This document shows positions 36,607 to 46,100 of a DNA stretch of 64,000 nt, in pieces. The notes beneath the pieces were generated by a model. The model saw only the letters and a program-made list of their open reading frames with translations. It was not told where the DNA came from and made no database searches. The DNA is taken from NCBI RefSeq assembly GCF_020524005.1, contig NZ_JAIVKK010000007.1, positions 186,001 to 250,000 of the forward strand, written 5' to 3'. A program made the position numbers and the translations under genes. Origin of the DNA: Microbulbifer aggregans (GTDB lineage: Bacteria > Pseudomonadota > Gammaproteobacteria > Pseudomonadales > Cellvibrionaceae). Position 1 is the stretch's first letter, and each line of letters opens with the position of its first letter.

Positions 36607-39204
36607 ATGCAACGATCGCGCTCGCACACTTTTCAGAAATCCCTCCTGGCCAGTGCAATTGCGCTGCTACCCATAGCGTTACAGGCACAGGATACAGCCA
36701 GCGATGGCAACACCGTTGAAGAAGTTGTGGTTACCGGTATTCGCGGTGCCCTGCAGCAATCATTGGATGTAAAGCGCGATGCAACGTCTATCGTCGATGC
36801 CATCAGCTCTGAAGACATCGGCAAATTCCCCGATAAGAACGTCGCCGATTCCCTGCAACGAATCCCAGGCATTTCCGTAGATCGCATCTGGGGGGAAGGC
36901 CGTGATATTTTCGTGCGCGGTACCGACAGCACGCTGAACCGTACACTGATGAACGGCCAGAACGTCGCCTCCGCATACTGGTGGGCCAACGACAACCCCA
37001 GCCGCGGTTTCAACTATTCCATTCTCGCTTCCGAGCTGGTCTCTGCACTGGAAGTATATAAAAGCCCGGAAGCCCGCCACGATGAGGGCAGCATCGGCGG
37101 TATGGTGAATGTACTTACCCGCAAACCGATGGATCTCGACCCGATGACCATCAACTTATCCACAGAGGGCGTTTACAGCGAGCTGCCCGACAAATGGGAT
37201 CCACAGGTTTCCGGTCTGGTGAGCTGGAAAAATGAGGCCGAAACCTTCGGTCTGCTGGCTTCATTCAACAGCCAGCAGCGCACCATGCGCCGCGATGGTC
37301 TGGAAGTTTTCCCCACCAACGATCTTTACGATGTAACGGACCAGAACGGCAATGTCACCGAAGACGTGTATGTGCCCTGGGGTGGTGGTTCGGCCATCTT
37401 TCAGCAGGATCGCCAGCGCGATACCGCAAATGTCACCCTGCAGTTCCGCCCGAATGATCGCTGGGATCTGGCCATGAACTATGTCGGTTCCGACATGGAT
37501 ATGGATAACAGCAACCAGAATTACCTGTTTGTGGCCGGTGGCTACAAGATTCCCAATGGCGATGCAGTAACAGATCCCGTATTTATCCCCACCAGCGACG
37601 GTTATCAGGCTCTGGTCGGCGGTGTTTTTGAAAATGCGGACAGCATCGGTGTCGCGGACGAGCCCATCGTGCGTGAGTCCTTTGTGGAATCGGAAGTCGT
37701 TGACCTGTCTGGTGACTACGAAGGTGATTCCTGGCAATTGCACCTGCAAGCAGGTAATACCACAGCCGAGGGTGGCAGCACACTGGACCGTAACTACTGG
37801 TTTGAAGGTAATGCCGCGGAAGACCTGAACTTCGGGCCCAGCACCAACGAATTCAGTTTCCCGGGTATTGATACCCTGGACGGCTCTGCACTGCACTTGA
37901 ACGCCGCCAACCTGCGCGACTGGGTACGGGTCATGGAAGACGAGGAAACCTACTTCCAGGCCGACGCCAGCTTCGATGTACAAGTGGGTTTTATCACTTC
38001 GATCAAAACCGGCCTCAAGCTGCGTGACCACACCATCGAGAACAACCGCCAGAATGGCTCCGTGGACGTGAATAACCCGGCTATTGCCGATCAGGTTGCT
38101 GCCCTGAACGCCATTACTCTCGCGGATGTCTCGCGAGGGGCCAGCCCAAGCTTGCATGGAGAAGGCGCAACCAGCGGCTCTCTCACCCAGTACGCCTTCC
38201 TGGACAAGGGGCTCGCCCGCGAGAAAGTGGACAGCATTCTCGATAGCGGAGCCATGACTTACTCGGAAGACCAGAGAGCCTACTACAAGATCAACGAAGA
38301 TATTACCGCAGCCTATGCACAGGCCGAGTTCGAAAATGGTCCGCTACGCGGTAATTTCGGTGTTCGCCTGGTGGAAACGGATCAGACCTCTCACGCTTAC
38401 ATTGATGGCGCACGCGGATCTGTCAGCCGCAGCTACCGCGAGGCCCTGCCCAGCGTCAACGTCATCTACGATCTCTCGGAAGAGATAATCCTGCGCGCGG
38501 CAGCATCCCGGGCCATGGCTCGTCCGACGTTCCAAAACCTGAGTTCCAATATCGTCATCAATGCCACCAGCGGCACTGCTACCGCAGGCAACCCCATGCT
38601 GGACCCGATCTTTGCCGACCAGTTTGAGTTCGGCGCCGAATGGTATTTCGGTGATGCCAGCCTGCTCGCCGCGACTTACTTTAACAAGGCGTTGAGCACC
38701 TTTGTTTTTCAAAACACCCAAGTCGAAGAAATCGACGGTCAGAGTATCAACGTTACCCGCCCGTATAACGCGGACGATGGCGCGGATATTCAGGGTATCG
38801 AACTGCAGGTGCAGCACGACTTCGGCAGCGGCTTCGGTGTACTCGGCAACTATACCTGGACTGACGCCAAGGTGCCGGATTCCAAGCTGGAACTGCCGGG
38901 TAACTCCCGCGACCAGTTCAACGCCTCCGGCTATTACGAAAACGACGTGGTAAGCCTGCGCCTGTCTTACAACATGCGCTCCGAATCCTACGGCGGCCTC
39001 ACTTCCGGCTCCCAGCTGGTCACGGATAAATACGACCAGTGGGATGCCACCGCCAACTGGATGGCGAGCGAAAACGTGGATGTTTTCTTGACCGCGGTGA
39101 ACCTCACCAACGAAATCATCTACATGCGCACCGCCGACGGCATTCCAGTGGGCTTTTACGAAAACGGTCCTCGCTACAGCCTGGGCGCGCGCTTGTCGTT
39201 CTAA
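36607..39204 (+). CDS. TonB-dependent receptor (Xanthomonas/Caulobacter-type, TIGR01782-like)
   Basis: This 865-residue receptor has a signal peptide (about 1-27), TonB box VEEVVVTGIR and a plug with EDIGKFPDKNVADSLQRI, VDRIWGEGRDIFVRG and ASAYWWANDN, then a barrel ending ALGARLSF-like (SLGARLSF). This type often imports carbohydrates or other large ligands. I start at the ATG at 36607 because GGAG is placed well before it; an ATG at 36595 would overlap that ribosome site. It is a clear paralogue of the receptor at 41573 but lacks the N-terminal signalling domain. Confidence 0.93.
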   Translation: MQRSRSHTFQKSLLASAIALLPIALQAQDTASDGNTVEEVVVTGIRGALQQSLDVKRDATSIVDAISSEDIGKFPDKNVADSLQRIPGISVDRIWGEGRDIFVRGTDSTLNRTLMNGQNVASAYWWANDNPSRGFNYSILASELVSALEVYKSPEARHDEGSIGGMVNVLTRKPMDLDPMTINLSTEGVYSELPDKWDPQVSGLVSWKNEAETFGLLASFNSQQRTMRRDGLEVFPTNDLYDVTDQNGNVTEDVYVPWGGGSAIFQQDRQRDTANVTLQFRPNDRWDLAMNYVGSDMDMDNSNQNYLFVAGGYKIPNGDAVTDPVFIPTSDGYQALVGGVFENADSIGVADEPIVRESFVESEVVDLSGDYEGDSWQLHLQAGNTTAEGGSTLDRNYWFEGNAAEDLNFGPSTNEFSFPGIDTLDGSALHLNAANLRDWVRVMEDEETYFQADASFDVQVGFITSIKTGLKLRDHTIENNRQNGSVDVNNPAIADQVAALNAITLADVSRGASPSLHGEGATSGSLTQYAFLDKGLAREKVDSILDSGAMTYSEDQRAYYKINEDITAAYAQAEFENGPLRGNFGVRLVETDQTSHAYIDGARGSVSRSYREALPSVNVIYDLSEEIILRAAASRAMARPTFQNLSSNIVINATSGTATAGNPMLDPIFADQFEFGAEWYFGDASLLAATYFNKALSTFVFQNTQVEEIDGQSINVTRPYNADDGADIQGIELQVQHDFGSGFGVLGNYTWTDAKVPDSKLELPGNSRDQFNASGYYENDVVSLRLSYNMRSESYGGLTSGSQLVTDKYDQWDATANWMASENVDVFLTAVNLTNEIIYMRTADGIPVGFYENGPRYSLGARLSF

Positions 39205-39238
39205 CCTTCCCCCATCAGCATCGAGCTGTCACCTTTTC

Positions 39239-39266
39239 AGGCGCCCAACTGGGCGCCTTTTTTATT
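39239..39266 (+). terminator. Rho-independent terminator after the TonB receptor
   Basis: The hairpin AGGCGCCC-loop-GGGCGCC is followed by a run of T, about 35 bp after the receptor stop codon. Confidence 0.85.
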
Positions 39267-39325
39267 GGCCCGAATGATGATGTACTCTTCGCAGCCACCA
39301 CTTCCCACTCGAGAGTGCCCGAACA

Positions 39326-39748
39326 ATGCATGTGCAACTCATATCCGCCGCTGACGATGTAATCGCCGCAGCAAAATTACTGCTGCAACTCCGCCCCCAA
39401 TTTGACATGAGCGGATTGGTTGCACAAATTCATAAACAGCAGGCATCGGGGTACCGATTGGCCGCCGCGAGTAAAAATGGTGAGTTAGTGTGCGTGGCCG
39501 GTTTTGTAGTCAGCGAAAAACTGGCGTGGGGGAAACATATTTATGTGGATGACCTGGTGAGCGACGAACAGTATCGCTCCCACGGTGCAGGCAGCCTGTT
39601 GATCAACTGGCTTAGAGAATACGGGAAGGAGATAGGTTGCACCCAGATACATCTGGATTCCGGCGTACAGCGTTTTCCCGCACACCGGTTTTATCTTCGC
39701 GAAGGCTTCAATATCGCCAGCCATCACTTTTCCACGGAAATTTCCTGA
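39326..39748 (+). CDS. GNAT family N-acetyltransferase
   Basis: This 140-residue protein carries the GNAT core: a KHIYVDDLVSDEQYRSHGAG segment (beta4 and the acetyl-CoA pyrophosphate loop, here RSHGAG) and IHLDSGVQRFPAHRFYLREGF near the C-terminus. It transfers an acetyl group to an unknown amine substrate. Its last 25 bp overlap the end of the convergent fecR-like gene. Confidence 0.88.
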   Translation: MHVQLISAADDVIAAAKLLLQLRPQFDMSGLVAQIHKQQASGYRLAAASKNGELVCVAGFVVSEKLAWGKHIYVDDLVSDEQYRSHGAGSLLINWLREYGKEIGCTQIHLDSGVQRFPAHRFYLREGFNIASHHFSTEIS

Positions 39749-40731
39749 TCAGGAAGAGCGGGCAACACCAGGATACGCTGCTCGTTTTTATTGACCCGGG
39801 CGCCGAGGCCCTGCTCCAACGCAAAAGCCAGCGCATCCGCATCACCGATATTAAACACACCGCTGATGCGCTCATCCGCCAGACCGTCGCCCACCAGCAC
39901 TACTTTACGGGTGGTATAGCGGTTGTATTCGGCAATGGCATCTTCCAGGCGCTCATCGTCAAAATAGATTCGGCTGGTTTGCCACGCCGTGACTTTCTCA
40001 AGATTGATCGGTATCACACCGGTGTTCTCCCCCGGTTCCGACAGGCGGTAGCGCACCCCCTGCCCGGGGAGCATTCTGGCCAGCGGCCGCTGATGACCGG
40101 AACGATCTCGGGCTTTCACCTCAACAACACCCTGCGTAACCGCGACCTGTACATCGCCTTCCCGCAAAGCCACATTGAATGCCGTTCCCAGCGCACGCAC
40201 TTCGGAACCCTGCACATTGACCACAAACGGGCGCGCGGGATTCTTTGCCACCATGAAAAAAGCTTCGCCTTTCTCCAGTATTAACCCGCGTTCCCTGCGC
40301 GCGTATCGCACTCCCACACGGCTATTGGTATTCAACATCAGGGTAGAGCCGTCCTGCAGATGTACCACGCGCTGCTCACCGATTGCGGTCTGATAGTAGT
40401 CGACCGAATAGTGCTGCTGTATCAGAACTGCCGATACGGCCACCAGAACCACCGCGGCAGCTCCACTTATCCAACGCCAGCGGGTGCGCCGACGCACAGC
40501 CTTGCGCACTTCCGGGAGCCCCTGATTAAGTTCCGGATCATCTTTCAGCATATCGCTCATCAGACACAGCTGCTGGCACTGCGCGAACGCCAGGCGGTGC
40601 CGGGTGTCCTCCTGAAGCCACTGCTCCATAGCGTCCACATCCCCTGCGCTCATGGCCGAGCTCTGCTGCCGCGCAAACCACTCGGCGGCCGCTGCCCTGA
40701 TGGACTCATCTACAACTTCAGTTCGACTCAT
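39724..40731 (-). CDS. FecR family anti-sigma factor
   Basis: This 335-residue inner-membrane regulator has a cytoplasmic N-terminal part (about 1-85, with EWFARQQS and EQWLQEDTRHRLAFAQ), one membrane helix (about 88-105) and a periplasmic FecR domain (GEQRVVHLQDGSTLMLNTNS, RALGTAFNV) with a C-terminal STN-like portion. It relays a receptor signal to the adjacent ECF sigma factor. Its ATG overlaps the sigma gene stop (ATGA), showing coupling. Its likely partner receptor is the STN-bearing one at 41573. Confidence 0.92.
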   Translation of the reverse strand: MSRTEVVDESIRAAAAEWFARQQSSAMSAGDVDAMEQWLQEDTRHRLAFAQCQQLCLMSDMLKDDPELNQGLPEVRKAVRRRTRWRWISGAAAVVLVAVSAVLIQQHYSVDYYQTAIGEQRVVHLQDGSTLMLNTNSRVGVRYARRERGLILEKGEAFFMVAKNPARPFVVNVQGSEVRALGTAFNVALREGDVQVAVTQGVVEVKARDRSGHQRPLARMLPGQGVRYRLSEPGENTGVIPINLEKVTAWQTSRIYFDDERLEDAIAEYNRYTTRKVVLVGDGLADERISGVFNIGDADALAFALEQGLGARVNKNEQRILVLPALPDQEISVEK

Positions 40732-41321
40732 AACAACTCATTCAATTCGGATTGCAGGTGCTTCAGGGCGGTGCTCATATGGCGCTCGACACTGCGGGTG
40801 CTGATGGAAAGCGCCGCAGCAATTTCGGGATAGGTCATTTCTTCAAACCGGCTCAACAGGAAAATCTTGCGTGTCATCGGCTTGAGTTTCAGCAGCGCCT
40901 TTTTCAACTGTTGCAGACTCTGTTGCCATTCCGCATTACCCTGGGGAGATGGCTCCCGGCTCTCGTGCTCCCGCTCTTCAAAACTCTCGTGGAAGTCCGT
41001 TTTTCGTCGCATATGCCGGCGCAGGCTATCGCGCACCAGGTTTGTGGCAACTGTAAAGAGATAGGCCCGGGGATTTTCCCGCAAGGGCTGCAGATTTTTC
41101 AGACCAAGCAGTTTGACATAGGTCTCCTGCAGGATGACCTCTGCCTCCTGATAAGCGCCAGGTAACATCCGCGACACATAGTGCCGCAGCACTCCTCGAT
41201 ACTCGAGAAACAGAGTTTCGATCGTGTCGCGATCTGATTGTTGCGCTGTTCCCTCACCTGACGACGGCACCAGGCGCAACGCCGCTCTCGCTTTAAAACT
41301 CGCCAACGAGCCCCCCGGCAA
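40728..41321 (-). CDS. ECF RNA polymerase sigma factor (FecI type)
   Basis: This protein of up to 197 residues has sigma region 2 (YRGVLRHYVSRMLPG, ENPRAYLFTVATNLVRDSLRR) and region 4 (LLSRFEEMTYPEIAAALSISTRSVERHM). It should direct polymerase to the divergent TonB receptor promoter when FecR signals. No ATG fits: the reading starts at TTG 41321, and other TTG or GTG codons follow within 18 residues, so the N-terminus is uncertain. It is the first gene of the sigma/fecR pair. Confidence 0.9.
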   Translation of the reverse strand: MPGGSLASFKARAALRLVPSSGEGTAQQSDRDTIETLFLEYRGVLRHYVSRMLPGAYQEAEVILQETYVKLLGLKNLQPLRENPRAYLFTVATNLVRDSLRRHMRRKTDFHESFEEREHESREPSPQGNAEWQQSLQQLKKALLKLKPMTRKIFLLSRFEEMTYPEIAAALSISTRSVERHMSTALKHLQSELNELL

Positions 41322-41572
41322 TCACTTCGCAATAATTCGACTTTGTTTTGTGAAAACGTTTACCCATGACGGCTATAAACGACAACCGGGGCATATCCCC
41401 GACAATATCCCAGCAATCTTTTTGTCGAGCCTTTTATATCGCCCCTGTTCCATTTTTACAGAGCCACTCTTTGTACATGGATGCCTTGCGGGATTTGTCT
41501 CGAATCGGGTATTTTGGATGACCTGCGGCGTCGACTCAATTCCGGAGCGGCCGCTGTTTCCAGAAGATAATA

Positions 41573-44515
41573 ATGACTGAATCGCCCGTGTCGGCCCGCC
41601 AGAGGCCTATCAGGCCTGTAGCGGTAGTGCTGCAGGCAATTTGCTTGCTGTTGCCCGCCCACCCGCTGTCGGCGGCGGTTGCGGTTTCCAGTACGCAGGC
41701 CGCACCCGGCGTCGAGCTAACCACCGAAGCCATTCCCTTCGATATTCCTTCCCAGAAACTTGACCGCGCGCTGACCCAGTTCGCAGAGCAGGCCGGCCTG
41801 CAAGTGTTTTTCCGCAGCGACCAGCTCCCGAAACAGAACACCAGTACCATCAAAGGTAATTTTTCCCGCAGTTCGGTTCTTGAACAATTACTCGCGGATA
41901 CCGGTTTGTCCTACCGGATTGGCGAAAGCAAAACCCTGGTTATCGGACCACTGCAACCGCGAACACAAGCTGCAGACAGTGCGCCACAAATGGAGCAAGC
42001 ACTGACGTCCTATAGACGTCCCCTGGAAGAAACTTATGTGACCGGGGTACGGTCCAGCCTGCGCCAGAGCCTCCGCATCAAGCGCTCCAGCAGTAACCTG
42101 ATGGAAGTCACCACCTCCGAGGATATAGGCAAATTTCCCGATCACAACGTGGCCGACGCGCTGCAGCGTATTGCCGGCGTTTCGGTCGACCGCGTCTGGG
42201 GTGAGGGGCGGGACGTTAATATCCGGGGTACTGACAAAGACATCAACCGCACCCTGCTGAATGGCCAGCACGTCGCTTCTGCTTACTGGTGGGCCAACGA
42301 CAACTTGAGCCGCGGTTTCAATTACGCCACCCTCGCTTCGCAGCTGGTGCAATCCCTTGAGGTCCACAAAACGCCTCGCGCCGACCTGGATGAAGGCAGT
42401 ATCGGCGGCACGGTCATCGTACGCACGCGCAAGCCACTGGAAATGGAAGAACGGGAACTTCACCTGACCGCAGGACAACAGTACAGCGCGCTCGCGGATC
42501 GCTGGGCACCGCAAGCCTCAGGCCTCGGGAGCTGGAAAAACACGCACAATACATTGGGTGTTCTCGCATCAGTAAACTGGCAAAACCGGGATAGCCGCCG
42601 CGACGGCCTCGAAACCTTTGCCGACAACAACCTCTACGCGGTCACCGATGCCAACGGCGTTACCACCGACGACGTCTACGCGGTGTGGGGCGGAGGCTCG
42701 GCGCTCCTCCTCCAACAGCGCAACCACGCCACCGGTAATCTCACCCTGCAGTGGGCGCCCAACGATCATTGGGAAACGACACTCAACCTGCTGCGCTCAC
42801 AAATGGATATTGATAATGCCAACCACAATTACCTGTTTGTTCCAGGCGGCTACAAGCTGAGCGAGTCACCTCCGGCCACGGTCACCAACCCGGTGTTTCT
42901 TGAAAGTGATGACGGCCGGCAAATACTCGCGGGCGGTATTCTCGGCAATGCGGACAGCCCCGGTGCCCTTCTCGACAGCATTCAGCGCAAAGCCTATATC
43001 GACACCGTGGTGAACGATGTTGAAGTAACGTATCGCGGTGAAGAGTGGGATCACCACCTGCAATTCGGGCAAACCAGCGCCCGCGGCGGTACCGAGCACG
43101 ACCGCCTGTATCGCTTCAGCGGCGATACCCGGGTGGCTTTTCGCCTGGATCGCAACGCCGTGGAAACTGAGTATCTGGATCTGGCACCCGAAGACGCCAG
43201 TGCGCTGGACCGCTTTTCCCCCCTGTCGCGAGACTGGATCCGGACCATGGAAAGCCGGGAGCACTACACGCAGTGGGATCTCGGGCGAAACTTCAGCGGG
43301 GACTGGCTGCAGCGGGCGCAATTCGGTATCAAACTGCGCGACCACCAGGTGGAGAATCATCTAACCAAAGGCGAAATCAATACCAGCGCCGCTGCCTGGC
43401 AACGCCTGGAGACTGTAGGACTCGATCAAGTCAGCACTCACCTGAGCCCACAACTCAGCCACCACAATGCCAATGCACACACGCTCACCCGTTACGCACT
43501 CACCGATCCGGCGCTGCTGCACTCGGTTATTGAGCCGCTGTACGAGGCGGGCGCCATGGAATACCGCTACGACCAGAGTGCGTTTTTCCGAATTCAGGAA
43601 CAGAGCCTGGCGGCCTACACCACCCTGGATTTCGAACGCGGCGAGTGGTCCGGCAATGCAGGGCTGCGCTTTGCAGGCACGGCACAAACCGCCAGTGCCT
43701 ACGACCACGGACAGCTGCGCCATGTAGACAATATCTACCGGGATCTATTGCCAAGTATCAACCTGACTTACCACTGGGACGACTACCTCCTGGCCCGCGC
43801 CAGCATTGCGCAGGTCATGGCACGCCCGAATTTCAAAGACCTGACCCCGAATATCATTATCGAACCCACCAGCGGTTACGGTACCGCTGGCAACCCCAAG
43901 CTTGATCCCTATCGCGCGGACCAGCTGGATTTGAGTCTGGAATGGTACTTCGCTGACGCGGCGCTCCTGTCGACGACGCTCTTTTACAAAGACATCGCCA
44001 CCTTTGTTTATCCCCATGTCAGTGCGGAGACTATCGATGGCGAGCATCACTACATCACCCGACCGCAAAATGGCCCTGGCGCCAGGATCCGTGGGTTTGA
44101 ACTGCAATGGCAACAGGAGCTGGGCTTTGGGTTCGGGGCGTTGAGCAATTACACCTACACCGACGCCAGTGTACCCTCGGCCGACGGCACCCGGACCCTG
44201 GAACTACCCGGCAACTCCCGCAGCCAGTTCAATGCTTCGCTGTATTTCGAAAACACGAAATTTAGCGGTCGGCTGAGCTACAACTACCGCTCGCGATCAT
44301 TTGGCGAAATCATCGCCGGATCCCAGAGCGAGACCGCCGCCTATCAGCAGTGGGACGCAACGGCCCAGTGGCACTGGTCACCGAATCTGGTTTTGTCCGC
44401 AGAAGCGATCAATATCACCGGAGAGGTAACACGGATCCACAGTGCCAGCGGTATCCCCCAGGGGTTTTACGAGAATGGGCGCCGCTTTACTGCCGGGGTG
44501 AAAGTAGCGTTTTAA
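41573..44515 (+). CDS. TonB-dependent receptor with N-terminal STN signalling domain (FecA-like transducer)
   Basis: This 980-residue receptor carries a signal peptide (about 1-35), then an STN domain (about 50-125, PFDIPSQKLDRALTQFAEQ) that contacts FecR, then a TonB box near EETYVTGVR. A plug (EDIGKFPDHNVADALQRI, WGEGRDVNIRG, ASAYWWANDN) and a barrel ending ...TAGVKVAF follow. Divergent from the sigma/FecR genes across 251 bp, it should both import a ligand and signal its presence. Strong similarity to the receptor at 36607 over plug and barrel suggests duplication with the same ligand type. A near CA motif (AATAATGA) touches its start. Confidence 0.93.
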   Translation: MTESPVSARQRPIRPVAVVLQAICLLLPAHPLSAAVAVSSTQAAPGVELTTEAIPFDIPSQKLDRALTQFAEQAGLQVFFRSDQLPKQNTSTIKGNFSRSSVLEQLLADTGLSYRIGESKTLVIGPLQPRTQAADSAPQMEQALTSYRRPLEETYVTGVRSSLRQSLRIKRSSSNLMEVTTSEDIGKFPDHNVADALQRIAGVSVDRVWGEGRDVNIRGTDKDINRTLLNGQHVASAYWWANDNLSRGFNYATLASQLVQSLEVHKTPRADLDEGSIGGTVIVRTRKPLEMEERELHLTAGQQYSALADRWAPQASGLGSWKNTHNTLGVLASVNWQNRDSRRDGLETFADNNLYAVTDANGVTTDDVYAVWGGGSALLLQQRNHATGNLTLQWAPNDHWETTLNLLRSQMDIDNANHNYLFVPGGYKLSESPPATVTNPVFLESDDGRQILAGGILGNADSPGALLDSIQRKAYIDTVVNDVEVTYRGEEWDHHLQFGQTSARGGTEHDRLYRFSGDTRVAFRLDRNAVETEYLDLAPEDASALDRFSPLSRDWIRTMESREHYTQWDLGRNFSGDWLQRAQFGIKLRDHQVENHLTKGEINTSAAAWQRLETVGLDQVSTHLSPQLSHHNANAHTLTRYALTDPALLHSVIEPLYEAGAMEYRYDQSAFFRIQEQSLAAYTTLDFERGEWSGNAGLRFAGTAQTASAYDHGQLRHVDNIYRDLLPSINLTYHWDDYLLARASIAQVMARPNFKDLTPNIIIEPTSGYGTAGNPKLDPYRADQLDLSLEWYFADAALLSTTLFYKDIATFVYPHVSAETIDGEHHYITRPQNGPGARIRGFELQWQQELGFGFGALSNYTYTDASVPSADGTRTLELPGNSRSQFNASLYFENTKFSGRLSYNYRSRSFGEIIAGSQSETAAYQQWDATAQWHWSPNLVLSAEAINITGEVTRIHSASGIPQGFYENGRRFTAGVKVAF

Positions 44516-44604
44516 TCGAGATGAGAAGCGTCGCGAACACGACGTAGCGTTGCAGGAATTCAGGAGAGAAGCGCGCGCAACCATGGCGCGCACAAATACG
44601 AAAC

Positions 44605-45159
44605 TCAATCCGGCAACTTGAAAGTTGCAACACTATCGAGTTTCCAGTCGGGCACGGAGACCGGGGCCGGCGCCTGCTGCTGGCGCTCACTGGCGTCAAC
44701 CAGATTGCCCTCTGCCGGTTTCAAACTGAGATGGCTGACAGGAACCTGCACCGGATCCACTTTTGCCCGCTCGTGTTCTTTCACCAGGTTTCCATCCATG
44801 GGAGCCAGGGACAGCCCTCCGCTACCTGCACGGCTTTGCTCCTCCGCCGTGACCGGTGGCTCGGCTGTTTCTGTGGCTGCAGCTTCTGTGGCAGGTGCTG
44901 AGGCCGGCGCAGGTTGCTCAGCCACGCCTTCCACGCGTACAGCCGACTGTGCACCGAGTTTGCTCAATGTCGCTTGCAGCTGCTCCGCCTGGCTCTGGCT
45001 AAGGCCTTTTTTCAGGGCCAGTGGGCGCCCACTGAAGAGCTTCTCTACCATTTCCGGCCCCACTTTGAACAAGCGAGCGAAATTGGCCTTAACATCAACC
45101 ACCGTATAACCGGGCTGAAGGTCGCCACGAAATATCACGCTGTATTTGGCTTCAGACAT
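44605..45159 (-). CDS. Conserved hypothetical protein with two C-terminal LSLxPxxGNLV repeats
   Basis: This 184-residue protein has an N-terminal module of about 75 residues (YSVIFRGDLQPGYTVVDVKA, LFSGRPLALKKGL) of a kind that I recall at the N-terminus of several proteobacterial proteins, often ahead of membrane domains. An Ala/Pro/Glu-rich linker follows, then two repeats: LSLAPMDGNLVKEHER and LSLKPAEGNLVDASER. No membrane helix or enzyme motif is seen. It may be an adaptor whose repeats bind a partner. Function unknown. Confidence 0.65.
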   Translation of the reverse strand: MSEAKYSVIFRGDLQPGYTVVDVKANFARLFKVGPEMVEKLFSGRPLALKKGLSQSQAEQLQATLSKLGAQSAVRVEGVAEQPAPASAPATEAAATETAEPPVTAEEQSRAGSGGLSLAPMDGNLVKEHERAKVDPVQVPVSHLSLKPAEGNLVDASERQQQAPAPVSVPDWKLDSVATFKLPD

Positions 45160-45270
45160 ACTGGTACCTCGATCGTGTTGCCGCTTTCCGGCTCGTTATT
45201 TTTTGCCGCTTTCTATTCAGGGTCTTCTGGATTTCTTTGCGCAGCGGTTTACGTTGCCGCGCACATAGAT

Positions 45271-46056
45271 TCAGTCATCTGAATCCAGGGTCTGGTCCAT
45301 GGTATAGGCTGGCGCAGCTTTTGACTGCCCCCCCACCATTCTCGCCGGTACCCCGGCCACCGTGGCGTGGGCCGGAACGTCGCGCAGTACCAGACTGCCG
45401 GCCGCGATCTTCACCCCGTCACCAACATTGACCGGCCCCAAGACTTTTGCCCCGGCACCAATCATCACCCCCTGTCCGATTTTCGGATGGCGATCACCGC
45501 CACCACTGCCGCTGCCACCCAGGGTAACCGAGTGCAGTATGGAGACGTCGTCGCCAACCACGCAGGTCTCCCCTACCACCAACCCAGTAGCATGGTCGAT
45601 CATAATGCCACTGCCGAATTTTGCCGCGGGGTGTATATCCACCGCAAATTGCTCAGACACACGGCTCTGGAAGTACAGAGCCAGCGTGTGCCGGCCTTTG
45701 CCCCAGAGCCAGTGGGCAATACGCTGGGATTGCAGGGCGTGAAAGCCTTTGAAATACAGAAATGGCGTGATGTATTGGTCGCAGGCGGGATCGCGGTCAT
45801 ACCATGCGCAGATGTCCGCCTGCATGGCCAGGGAAATCCCCGGATCGTCTTCCATTGCCCCGGCGATGACTTCCTGCAGCGCGGTTGCAGTCAACGCCGC
45901 GTGATCGAGAACTGACGCCAGTTGGTAGGCCAGTGCGCGATCGAGCGACTTGTGGCGCAATACGGTATTGTGAAAATAACTGGCCAGCACCGGCTCACCG
46001 GCGGCCGCCGCCGACGCCTCGGAGCGCATGGTCGACCAGATATCCCGCTTGTTCAA
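45271..46056 (-). CDS. cysE: Serine O-acetyltransferase
   Basis: CysE acetylates L-serine with acetyl-CoA, the first step of cysteine synthesis. Visible are the alpha-helical N-terminal half and YFKGFHALQSQRIAHWLW, then the left-handed beta-helix with hexapeptide repeats (DIHPAAKFGSGIMIDHATG, VSILHSVTLGG, GDRHPKIGQGVMIGAGAKVLG). A C-terminal tail follows that could bind the cysteine synthase. Alignment with E. coli CysE favours starting at the TTG at 46056 (LNKRDIW); an ATG twelve codons-range downstream would clip the family start. It lies 44 bp after the carboxypeptidase gene on the same strand. Confidence 0.93.
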   Translation of the reverse strand: MNKRDIWSTMRSEASAAAAGEPVLASYFHNTVLRHKSLDRALAYQLASVLDHAALTATALQEVIAGAMEDDPGISLAMQADICAWYDRDPACDQYITPFLYFKGFHALQSQRIAHWLWGKGRHTLALYFQSRVSEQFAVDIHPAAKFGSGIMIDHATGLVVGETCVVGDDVSILHSVTLGGSGSGGGDRHPKIGQGVMIGAGAKVLGPVNVGDGVKIAAGSLVLRDVPAHATVAGVPARMVGGQSKAAPAYTMDQTLDSDD

Positions 46057-46100
46057 TGCTCTGACGTTGATGACTCTGCTTCCCTGTAACCGGCTGTCAC

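Noticed and set aside
41322..41572. FecI-type or Fur-controlled promoter between the sigma factor and its receptor
   Set aside because: A divergent promoter must exist, but I saw no convincing FecI-like -35/-10 or Fur-box palindrome.
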